Source of the DNA: an uncultured Lachnospiraceae bacterium
GTDB taxonomy: Bacteria; Bacillota; Clostridia; Lachnospirales; Lachnospiraceae
Assembly: GCA_910585205.1 (NCBI GenBank)
Contig: CAJUCC010000068.1
Location: 1-9,836, forward strand
DNA length: 9,836 nucleotides
Direction: 5' to 3'
A model generated the notes under the pieces. It did no database searches, had not been told where the DNA came from, and saw nothing but the letters and a program-made list of their open reading frames with translations. Shown one piece after another: positions 1 to 5,722 of this stretch (positions are counted from its first letter, which is position 1; the number at the start of each line of letters is the position of its first letter). Both the position numbers and the translations under genes were made by a program.

Positions 1-1
1 G

Positions 2-484
2 CAGCTTATTGATAAAGGGCAGCTTTATGATGAGTTAAAGCGAAGCTATGTTATATTTATCTGTCCATTCGATTTATACGGGAAAGGACGGCATATTTAT
101 ACGTTTGAAAATATCTGTAAAGAAGACGGCAGCATTTCTATGGGTGATGAGGCTGTTAAGATATTTCTCAATGCAAAAGGAACTGTGGATGATGTGAGTG
201 ATGAATTAAAGGCGTTCCTTGACTATGTGGCAGGGAAGAAGCCGAAGGATGCCTATGTGGAGAGATTGGAAGAAGCGGTAAAAGAGGCCAAGAAGAATAG
301 AGAATGGAGGCATGAGTATATGACGTTGTTGATGAGAGACCAGGAGAATGTGAAAAAAGGTGAGGAAATGTTGGCAAAATTAATAATACTTTTAAGTGAA
401 GATGGCCGTTTATCAGACGTTATCAAAGTATCACAGGATAAAGAGTATCGTCAGGAACTTTATTTGGAGTATCATATCATTTAA
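2..484 (+). CDS. Rpn family recombination-promoting nuclease / PD-(D/E)XK transposase-like protein, 3' part
   Basis: The reading frame is open from base 2 to the stop at 482-484 (160 residues visible); the true start lies upstream of the window, so the internal ATG at 140 is not the start. The block around bases 47-118 reads YVIFICPFDLYGKGRHIYTF, the typical central motif of Rpn/PDDEXK_2 proteins, and is followed by the usual pattern of 'IFLNAKGT', 'ELKAFLDYV', a charged helix and 'EWRHEYMTLL'. Known family members (E. coli RpnA-like) are DNA endonucleases that promote RecA-independent recombination and often occur in many divergent copies per genome. The catalytic D/E-x-K residues normally lie N-terminal of this part, so activity cannot be judged here. 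The gene is more AT-rich than the cluster after 1658, which fits a mobile or accessory origin. The C-terminal end (SDVIKVSQDKEYRQELYLEY) also fits the family. Family is fairly certain; function in this cell is not. Confidence 0.82.
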   Translation, partial: QLIDKGQLYDELKRSYVIFICPFDLYGKGRHIYTFENICKEDGSISMGDEAVKIFLNAKGTVDDVSDELKAFLDYVAGKKPKDAYVERLEEAVKEAKKNREWRHEYMTLLMRDQENVKKGEEMLAKLIILLSEDGRLSDVIKVSQDKEYRQELYLEYHII

Positions 485-499
485 AAGCAGGGCATCACA

Positions 500-528
500 G
501 GGCAGAAAATTTTAAAGATTTTCTGTCC
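500..528 (+). terminator. Hairpin 16 bases after the nuclease gene, weak terminator
   Basis: GGGCAGAAAAT (500-510) pairs with ATTTTCTGTCC (518-528): 11 pairs including one G-U, with a 7-base loop. Only two T follow, so the U-run is poor and termination may be inefficient. Position directly after the stop codon supports a transcript-end role. Confidence 0.45.
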
Positions 529-660
529 TTAATCATATTACGAGATTTTTCGCATTTAGGTATGTTATGGACAGCCGTACCATAAATAAAGGTGAAAAGG
601 AACAGATATTCTTGAAAATAAAGAAGAATAAGACTGGTCATCTTGCAGCATCATAATCAG
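529..660. other. Intergenic stretch without a recognisable gene
   Basis: AT-rich spacer. I see no convincing coding frame. A small perfect inverted repeat TTATGG / CCATAA (565-570 and 580-585, 9-base loop) is present, of unknown meaning. It separates the nuclease gene from the candidate minus-strand small RNA. Confidence 0.4.
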
Positions 661-790
661 AAAAATCCCGTTGCCCGGATGGCAGCCGATCGTACCTCCT
701 GTTGTTTTCGCAAGACCGGTATGCCCTGCATCCCCAGCCCGTGATTTCCGCGTTATTTCATTTCGTCCCACGGGCTGAAAATGCTCTGGA
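661..790 (-). ncRNA. Candidate structured small RNA, about 130 nt
   Basis: Downstream of the minus-strand promoter the transcript would contain three elements. First, a perfect 9-bp stem CAGCCCGTG/CACGGGCTG (777-769 with 743-735; 25-base loop). Second, a long hairpin (733-677) made of GGATGCAG pairing with CTGCCATCC (one bulged base), then CCGGTC with GATCGG, capped by a 22-base loop that contains AGGAGGT. Third, a short GC hairpin ATCCGGGCAACGGGAT (680-665) followed by a U-run. In the CCGGTC/GATCGG helix one pair is G-U on the minus strand but would be C-A on the plus strand, which favours minus as the transcribed strand. The last hairpin and the base of the long hairpin share the bases ATCC, so they exclude each other. 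I do not recognise a known RNA family (not SRP RNA, tmRNA, c-di-GMP or other common riboswitches). No gene follows on this strand, so a free-standing RNA is more likely than a leader. Confidence 0.35.
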
Positions 791-795
791 CGGGT

Positions 796-823
796 ATTAT
801 ATACTATTTTAAAGAATTGTAAA
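796..823 (-). promoter_or_regulatory. Minus-strand sigma-A-type promoter
   Basis: Read on the minus strand: -35 TTTACA (823-818; 5 of 6 to consensus), 16-base spacer, -10 TATAAT (801-796; perfect). It would start transcription at about 789-790, heading left. No protein gene with a ribosome site follows, but a foldable region with a terminator-like end does. Confidence 0.5.
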
Positions 824-850
824 CCGGCATTTTGCTCAAAAACGCTGTTT

Positions 851-914
851 ACGGCACATGCGAAGAACTGAGCGGAGTTTGCGTAAAATACGAAATGGGA
901 GTGCCGTTATTTTT
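851..914. repeat. Nested inverted-repeat element upstream of the hemerythrin gene
   Basis: ACGGCAC (851-857) and GTGCCGT (901-907) form a perfect outer stem. Inside, ATGCGAA (858-864) can pair with TTTGCGT (878-884) with two G-U pairs. On the plus strand a TTATTTTT run follows the outer stem, so it resembles a terminator or a mobile hairpin repeat. It abuts the extended -10 at 914-922, so it could also affect hemerythrin transcription. Dispersed copies elsewhere cannot be checked from this window. Confidence 0.35.
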
Positions 915-922
915 GCTATAAT
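914..922 (+). promoter_or_regulatory. Extended -10 promoter for hemerythrin gene
   Basis: TGCTATAAT is a perfect extended -10 (TGnTATAAT). No good -35 is present at the normal distance (894-899 reads AATGGG), as is common for extended -10 promoters. Transcription would start near 929, giving a leader of about 48 nt before the ATG at 977. Confidence 0.5.
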
Positions 923-960
923 AAAATAGATATTCCGGTAAAAGGGTTAATGTAAAAACG

Positions 961-1018
961 GGAGGAAGGAAGATATATGGAAAATCAATTAGTATGGAAC
1001 AACCGGTATAGTGTCGGG
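961..1018 (+). other. Hemerythrin ribosome site and 5' coding fragment, out of frame with the body
   Basis: A strong Shine-Dalgarno (GGGAGGAAGGA, 960-970) precedes ATG at 977. This frame reads MENQLVWNNRYSVG, the normal N terminus of a bacteriohemerythrin (the W and YSVG are typical), then leaves the family and stops about 50 codons from the start. The remainder of the family sequence (VDAIDKEHKKLF) begins in the -1 frame at 1018. Insertion of one G in the GGG at 1016-1018, or a ribosomal slip re-reading G1018, would join them into one 156-residue protein. It is therefore the true start of the gene, separated by a one-base deletion, a sequencing error or a programmed shift. Confidence 0.75.
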
Positions 1019-1446
1019 TGGATGCTATTGATAAAGAGCATAAAAAGTTGTTCCGCATTCTCAATAAGCTGTTTGCGTTCGGACAGCAGGAGACAAAAAG
1101 GCTCTGGGTTTGTCAGGAGACGGTAAAATATTTTAAAGATCATGCGGTGAGACATTTTCAGGATGAAGAAGAATGTATGGCATCTGTCGGGTATGCCGGA
1201 CTTAAAACACATATGCGCATACATAAAAACTTTCGTGAAACAACACTGCTGGCACTTGAGAAGGAACTGGAACTGACGGGCTATTCGGAGGAGGCGGTCA
1301 ATCATTTTTTTGGCGTATGTGCCGGCTGGCTGATTGGACATACGCTGATAGAGGATCAGTCGATCGTCAGCCACTACATCCGGCGGAACGGGATTAGGGC
1401 TTTCCATTGTAAAACATGCGGTACAATATTTGAATGGAAAAATTGA
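1018..1446 (+). CDS. Bacteriohemerythrin body with C-x2-C tail (5' frameshift)
   Basis: Hemerythrin four-helix-bundle protein that binds oxygen at a non-heme diiron site; in anaerobes such proteins are thought to sense, store or remove O2 or to guard iron. In this frame (142 residues counted from the GTG at 1018) the seven expected ligands are all present: H8 (IDKEHKKLF), H46 and E50 (HFQDEEECM), H65 and H69 (THMRIHKNF), H108 and D113 (WLIGHTLIED). After the last helix comes an added tail, FHCKTCGTIFEW, with C131 and C134, resembling half of a rubredoxin or zinc-ribbon knuckle. The GTG at 1018 has no ribosome site, whereas the ATG at 977 does, in another frame. So the protein is either made by a frameshift, made as a pseudogene product, or the base string has an error. 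Family assignment is firm; expression of an intact protein is open. Confidence 0.85.
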   Translation: MDAIDKEHKKLFRILNKLFAFGQQETKRLWVCQETVKYFKDHAVRHFQDEEECMASVGYAGLKTHMRIHKNFRETTLLALEKELELTGYSEEAVNHFFGVCAGWLIGHTLIEDQSIVSHYIRRNGIRAFHCKTCGTIFEWKN

Positions 1447-1518
1447 CTTACAGAGCAGTCCCGGGCAGGGAACCGTTATACAGGTTATTTTTCATTAGTT
1501 TAATTTCCACATGAGTTT

Positions 1519-1563
1519 GAGAATGGCGGTTTTCTTTGCATGGAAAGCTGCCATTCTCTTTTT
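1519..1563 (+). terminator. Intrinsic terminator after hemerythrin gene
   Basis: GAGAATGGC (1519-1527) pairs perfectly with GCCATTCTC (1550-1558), with a further CTTT/AAAG pairing possible in the loop, and is followed by TTTTT (1559-1563). It lies 73 bases after the hemerythrin stop. Directly after it, a second small inverted repeat GGCATC/GATGCC (1564-1569, 1579-1584) could be a back-up stem or an upstream operator for nth. Confidence 0.8.
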
Positions 1564-1605
1564 GGCATCGTCTGATATGATGCCTTTGTATGGCGCCTTG
1601 GTTTA

Positions 1606-1634
1606 TTGTAATTTGCCGTAAGCCCGTGTATAAT
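1606..1634 (+). promoter_or_regulatory. Promoter of the nth cluster
   Basis: TTGTAA (1606-1611), 17-base spacer, TATAAT (1629-1634), giving a start near 1641 and a very short leader. A good ribosome site AAAGGAG (1645-1651) precedes the ATG at 1658. No terminator is visible between the genes that follow, so it may drive the whole plus-strand cluster. Confidence 0.65.
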
Positions 1635-1657
1635 AGTAGCAGGCAAAGGAGATACAT

Positions 1658-2293
1658 ATGACAAAAAAACAGCGTACTTTGGAAATCATTGAGAGATTAA
1701 AACAGGAATATCCCGATGCGGGCTGCACGCTGGATTATGACCAGGCGTGGAAACTGCTGGTCAGCGTACGGCTGGCGGCACAGTGTACGGATGCAAGAGT
1801 GAATGTCGTGGTGGAAGAACTCTATCGGGTGTTTCCTGATGTCAGTGCACTGGCGGAGGCGTCTGTGGAAGAAATTGAAGAGATTGTCCGTCCGTGCGGA
1901 CTGGGGAGGAGCAAGGCGAGAGACATTAACGCCTGTATGAAAATACTTCGGGATACATATGAAGGAAAGGTCCCCGGTGATTTTGATAAACTTCTGGCAC
2001 TGCCGGGGGTGGGCAGGAAAAGCGCAAATCTGATTATGGGGGATGTGTTTGGAAAACCTGCCATAGTGACGGATACCCATTGCATCCGCCTGGTAAACCG
2101 TATGGGGCTGGTGGACGGCATAAAAGAGCCTGCAAAGGTTGAAAAGGAACTGTGGAAAATCGTTCCGCCCGAGGAGGGCAGCGACTTCTGCCATCGACTT
2201 GTCGAGCACGGAAGAGCGGTATGCACGGCGCGGACCCACCCTGCCTGCGACAAGTGCTGCCTTGGGGATATTTGTAAAAAAGCGGGCGTGTGA
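1658..2293 (+). CDS. nth: Endonuclease III (Nth), DNA glycosylase/AP lyase
   Basis: Base-excision repair enzyme that removes oxidised pyrimidines and cuts the abasic site by beta-elimination. The 211-residue length equals that of E. coli Nth (211). Visible signatures are QCTDARVN (residues 42-49, DNA-binding region), the helix-hairpin-helix LPGVGRKSANLI with catalytic Lys121, the catalytic Asp139 in VTDTHC, and the C-terminal [4Fe-4S] cluster cysteines C189, C197, C200 and C206. The first cysteine spacing is seven residues rather than the six of E. coli Nth (C-x6-C-x2-C-x5-C); the other two spacings match. The start has an AAAGGAG site 6 bases upstream. It is the first gene of the cluster; the next gene begins 15 bases after its stop, so they are likely co-transcribed. 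Confidence 0.95.
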   Translation: MTKKQRTLEIIERLKQEYPDAGCTLDYDQAWKLLVSVRLAAQCTDARVNVVVEELYRVFPDVSALAEASVEEIEEIVRPCGLGRSKARDINACMKILRDTYEGKVPGDFDKLLALPGVGRKSANLIMGDVFGKPAIVTDTHCIRLVNRMGLVDGIKEPAKVEKELWKIVPPEEGSDFCHRLVEHGRAVCTARTHPACDKCCLGDICKKAGV

Positions 2294-2308
2294 GATTCCA
2301 AAGAACCG

Positions 2309-4585
2309 ATGAAAATGGTAAAAAATATGTTGCGAAATAAGGCCAACAAAGTTATTTTCTGCATAACGGCGGGGATGGCGGCCGCGTTTTTGACCGGCTG
2401 CATTCATACAGCACATTTGAAAAGCGAAGCGGTTGCGCCGGAGATTGCGAAGAACGGCGACAGGAAAAAAGAAGGCGGGGAAAACAGAGACGGAGAGAGC
2501 GGGCAGAGGCAGCAGTCTGCCGGTGAGGCAACGCCCGGTCCGGTTGCTGCCGTGCCGTCGGACGGGGAAACGATCGAATGGGCGATCTGTTCGGAGGGAT
2601 TTTACTGTTACAGCAACGGGAGTTCTTATGGTTATCTGTCGGAGAACGGGGAAGCGATAACGCCCTGCATTTACAGCGAAGCATCACCTTTCTCCGAAGG
2701 GACGGCCTGCGTGTGTCTGGACGGAAAATACGGATATATCGGAAAAGCCGGTGAAACAGTGCTGCCTTTTGTGTACGATCAGGCATCGCCTTTTATGGAA
2801 GGGGCGGCTTATGTTTCGCAGGACGGGGTATACGGCCTGATCGACCGGACGGGAAATATGATTGCGGAGCTGACGGACTGTGAGAGCGTCAGCTCTTTTC
2901 GGGAAGGGCTTTCCTATTTCAGCAGGGACGGGCGGTACGGATATATGGATCGAACCGGTAAGACGGTCATTGATCCGGTCTATGACGATGCCGGATATTT
3001 TGAGCATGGGCTTGCAATCGTGCGAAGGGGCGGCCTTTTCGGTGTAATCGGAAAAGACGGCCGGGAGATTGTCCCGCCGGCATACAACAGTATTCAACTG
3101 GAGGAATCCCATATTATTGCGCAGAGAGATGACCGGTTTGACTGCTTTGACAGAGCGGGAAACGAAATATTTTCGGGCGGATGGGATCGGATATGGGAGT
3201 GCGGCGATCTGTTCTGCATCTGGCAGGACAACGGAAAACGCGGGCTGGTGGACAAAAACGGGCAAACCGTTTTGGAGCCGGTTTATTCCCATGTCACTCC
3301 CATACCGGATAAGGGTCTGGCGATAGTGAAAGATGAAAATAACCGTTATGGTGTATTGGATTTGACAGGACAGGTAAAAGTACCGTTTCGGTACAGCGAG
3401 ATCCGATATGTGGATATGGGGGATGGGCTGTGTGTTACCGATGCGGAAACGGGAAACGTGGGGTTTCTGGATGCAGCGGATCTTTCGGTATCAATACCGG
3501 TGGTCTATGACAGCCTGTCGGAGTTTACCGGAGAGCGGGCAGTCGCGGAGCTGGACGGAAAATACGGTGTGATCCGGTATGACGGCACGCCGGAAATTTC
3601 CGTGATGTATGACAGAATCCGACTGTTTTCCGACGGCTCCATGGCTGTCTGGACAGGAGATACGGCGGAACTGTACAACAGTCAGGGAGAGCGGATTCAT
3701 AGCGGAGAGTATCTCAATATCCGGGAGCTGGGAGACGGATATGAAGCGGAGTCGGCCCGGGGAAAACGGATTCTGGACAGAGAGGGAGCGCAGGTTGTCT
3801 CCGGTTACAGATGGTCCGATTCCGTGTATGGCGCGGAATGCACGTATCTTCTGGATAACGGAATGTTAGTCAGAACAGGATATGAGGGCGGGCGGAGGCC
3901 GGAGGAAGCGCTTTTGACCAATCAGATTACGCCGCAGGCCGGGGCGTTTGCGGAATTTCTCCAAAACGGAACGATCACCGTCTCGGACGGCGGTTCGGGA
4001 AATACGCAGGATTTGGCGGCGATGCGGCAGTATCGGAAGCAAAGCAGGCTGTACCGGATCGGCGGGGAGCAGATATTGTATTTTTATGCCGAACCGTGGC
4101 GGCGCTTGAATTTCCCGGAATCGTACAGCGGTCTGTTTATCGTCAGAAACGGACAGGCAGAACAGCTGATTACCGGATTTGAATGCGGTGGTTCTCTGCG
4201 GGGCGACTATGTATGTTTCTGGTATGACACACAGACGAGTACATGGAAAGTGGGAACGGAAGGGAACTGGGGCGGCTTTGACGGGAGTGCGTTCGGCGGA
4301 GCGGTGTATGAACTGGAAGACGGACGGGCGGTTTGCGAAAATACATTTTTGGGTATCAGGCAGTCGGCGTCAACATACGGGGAAGCAGAACTGTTGCAAA
4401 ATGCGGCTCTCTTTTATGATGAAAATGACATTCCCTTTACGGAAGAAACAATCCGTGAAGCGGAATATGTGCTCGAATATTCGGTCAATGATGCGCGTAC
4501 ATCGGCAGAACAATATCATGCGGTTACGGAAAGATACAAGTATGTACCGGTGCTTTCGGGACTGTATGGATGGCGTGTGTGGTAA
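2309..4585 (+). CDS. WG-repeat lipoprotein of unknown function
   Basis: 758 residues. The N terminus has a basic start, a hydrophobic stretch (about 15-28) and the lipobox LTGC with Cys31, so it is predicted to be a lipoprotein anchored outside the cytoplasmic membrane. Residues 36-88 form a charged, Gly/Pro-rich linker. From about 105 to 500 there are around 12 WG-type repeats (YGYIxxxGxxVxPxxYD...FxxGxA), spaced 32-37 residues, for example near 107, 141, 175, 210, 244, 277, 311, 347, 384, 419, 454 and 486; later copies are degenerate. WG repeats are known to build beta-rich repeat domains in bacterial surface or periplasmic proteins, with unclear binding partners. The last 250 residues (about 505-758) match nothing I recognise. 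The ATG at 2309 has no clear ribosome site; ATGs at 2315 and 2327 are alternative starts, and translation may be coupled to nth. The following nuclease gene starts 24 bases downstream. Confidence 0.85.
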   Translation: MKMVKNMLRNKANKVIFCITAGMAAAFLTGCIHTAHLKSEAVAPEIAKNGDRKKEGGENRDGESGQRQQSAGEATPGPVAAVPSDGETIEWAICSEGFYCYSNGSSYGYLSENGEAITPCIYSEASPFSEGTACVCLDGKYGYIGKAGETVLPFVYDQASPFMEGAAYVSQDGVYGLIDRTGNMIAELTDCESVSSFREGLSYFSRDGRYGYMDRTGKTVIDPVYDDAGYFEHGLAIVRRGGLFGVIGKDGREIVPPAYNSIQLEESHIIAQRDDRFDCFDRAGNEIFSGGWDRIWECGDLFCIWQDNGKRGLVDKNGQTVLEPVYSHVTPIPDKGLAIVKDENNRYGVLDLTGQVKVPFRYSEIRYVDMGDGLCVTDAETGNVGFLDAADLSVSIPVVYDSLSEFTGERAVAELDGKYGVIRYDGTPEISVMYDRIRLFSDGSMAVWTGDTAELYNSQGERIHSGEYLNIRELGDGYEAESARGKRILDREGAQVVSGYRWSDSVYGAECTYLLDNGMLVRTGYEGGRRPEEALLTNQITPQAGAFAEFLQNGTITVSDGGSGNTQDLAAMRQYRKQSRLYRIGGEQILYFYAEPWRRLNFPESYSGLFIVRNGQAEQLITGFECGGSLRGDYVCFWYDTQTSTWKVGTEGNWGGFDGSAFGGAVYELEDGRAVCENTFLGIRQSASTYGEAELLQNAALFYDENDIPFTEETIREAEYVLEYSVNDARTSAEQYHAVTERYKYVPVLSGLYGWRVW

Positions 4586-4609
4586 GAGCGCGGAAAAGAA
4601 GGGATACAT

Positions 4610-5710
4610 ATGAAATTAATACATTGTGCGGACCTGCATCTGGACGCCTCCATGGCTTCCAGGCTGGGCCGGGAAAAGGCACGGGAACGAAGGGCGGAGC
4701 TTTTACATACATTTGAACGAATGGTTTCGTATGCCGGTTCTCATGATGTAAAGGGCATTATCATTGCGGGTGATCTGTTTGATACAAAGAAAATTTCGGC
4801 GACGGCAGTCAATACGGTGAAAGCGGCAATCACCGCGAACCCCGGTCTGAGCTTTTACTATCTGCGGGGCAATCATGACACGGGAAATTTTCCGGGAGGA
4901 CCGGAGGATACACCGGATAATCTGAAGCTCTTTTCCGATAATTGGATAACATATGTTTTGGAAACGGGCGGAAAGGAGATCGCCATATCCGGGGTGGAAC
5001 TGAACCGGGAAAATACCACGACAGTCTATGATGCCGTCCCCATGAACCGGGACCGGTTTCATATTGTGGTACTCCACGGACAGACGTCGGAACACGCGAA
5101 AAGCGGCGCGGAAACCATTCGGCTTCGAAAACTGCGCAACAAAGGAATCGATTATCTCGCTCTGGGCCATATCCACACATATCAGACAGGGACACTGGAC
5201 AGCCGGGGAAGCTATTGTTATGCCGGCTGTCTGGAAGGCCGGGGATTTGATGAATGTGGCGCACATGGGTTTGTGCTTCTGGATATTGACGCGGAATCGG
5301 GAACCTTTACACAGACGTTGATCCCGATTGCTGAGCGGTGTCTGTATACAGTGGAATCCGATATTTCGGGATGCATGACGACCACAGAAATATCGGAAAA
5401 ATTAAAACAAGATTTAGCAAAACAGGATTTTGGGCAAAAAAATTTATTAAAAATTATATTAAAGGGCAGTGTGGATGTCGCCTGTGAAAAAAATCTCGAT
5501 TTGCTCACGAGAAAAATGGAGGACATATGTTATTTTATAACGATATGCGATGAGACAACGGTACATGTGGATTACCATACCTATGCACGCGACGAATCCC
5601 TGAAAGGTGAATTTGTAAGACTGGTATCCGGCGCGGATCTGGAGGAAGCGGATAAGGGGACGATTATCCGCTATGGCCTGCAGGCGTTGGCGGGGGAAGA
5701 TTTCATATAG
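4610..5710 (+). CDS. SbcD/YhaO-like metallophosphoesterase, DNA repair exonuclease subunit
   Basis: Mre11/SbcD-type calcineurin-like phosphoesterase, expected to cut DNA ends with two Mn ions in partnership with the SbcC-like ATPase encoded next. All core motifs are visible in 366 residues: D8 and H10 (CADLHLD), D55 (AGDLFD), N88-H89-D90 (LRGNHD), H156 (VVLHG), and H187 and H189 (LGHIHTYQ). The C-terminal part (about 240-366) is the cap/partner-binding region and is poorly conserved. The size and the 12-base gap to a short membrane-bearing ATPase resemble the Bacillus YhaO/YhaN pair more than classic SbcCD. The ATG has a purine-rich ribosome site (GAAAAGAAGGG) upstream. An AT-rich patch near 5400-5470, with many AAA and TTA codons, differs from the rest of the gene but keeps the frame. 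Confidence 0.9.
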   Translation: MKLIHCADLHLDASMASRLGREKARERRAELLHTFERMVSYAGSHDVKGIIIAGDLFDTKKISATAVNTVKAAITANPGLSFYYLRGNHDTGNFPGGPEDTPDNLKLFSDNWITYVLETGGKEIAISGVELNRENTTTVYDAVPMNRDRFHIVVLHGQTSEHAKSGAETIRLRKLRNKGIDYLALGHIHTYQTGTLDSRGSYCYAGCLEGRGFDECGAHGFVLLDIDAESGTFTQTLIPIAERCLYTVESDISGCMTTTEISEKLKQDLAKQDFGQKNLLKIILKGSVDVACEKNLDLLTRKMEDICYFITICDETTVHVDYHTYARDESLKGEFVRLVSGADLEEADKGTIIRYGLQALAGEDFI

Positions 5711-5722
5711 AGAGGGGCGCAC

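Noticed and set aside
565..771. Minus-strand 68-codon frame in the intergenic region
   Set aside because: Starts at a GTG without a ribosome site, matches no family I know and coincides with the stems of the candidate RNA; structure explains the stretch better than coding.
661..790. Known riboswitch (c-di-GMP, cobalamin, THF) or SRP RNA in the structured region
   Set aside because: Short words such as GGGCATACC recall parts of the c-di-GMP-I class, but the required core motifs and their order are missing; the SRP RNA core GGAAGGAAGCAGC is absent.
800..805. TATACT as a plus-strand -10
   Set aside because: No -35 at a proper distance; the overlapping minus-strand promoter is far closer to consensus, and the hemerythrin gene has a better promoter at 914-922.
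1443..1486. Promoter or terminator just after the hemerythrin stop (TTGACT; AACC/GGTT)
   Set aside because: No -10 follows at the right distance and the stem is only 4 bp; the clear terminator at 1519-1563 is sufficient.
1697..2416. Long minus-strand frames opposite nth
   Set aside because: Opposite a clear nth with all catalytic residues; no family similarity in the reverse frames.
5436..5445. A AAA AAT slippery sequence in the SbcD-like gene as a programmed frameshift
   Set aside because: The zero frame continues as a normal family C terminus and no downstream stimulatory fold or meaningful alternative product was seen.
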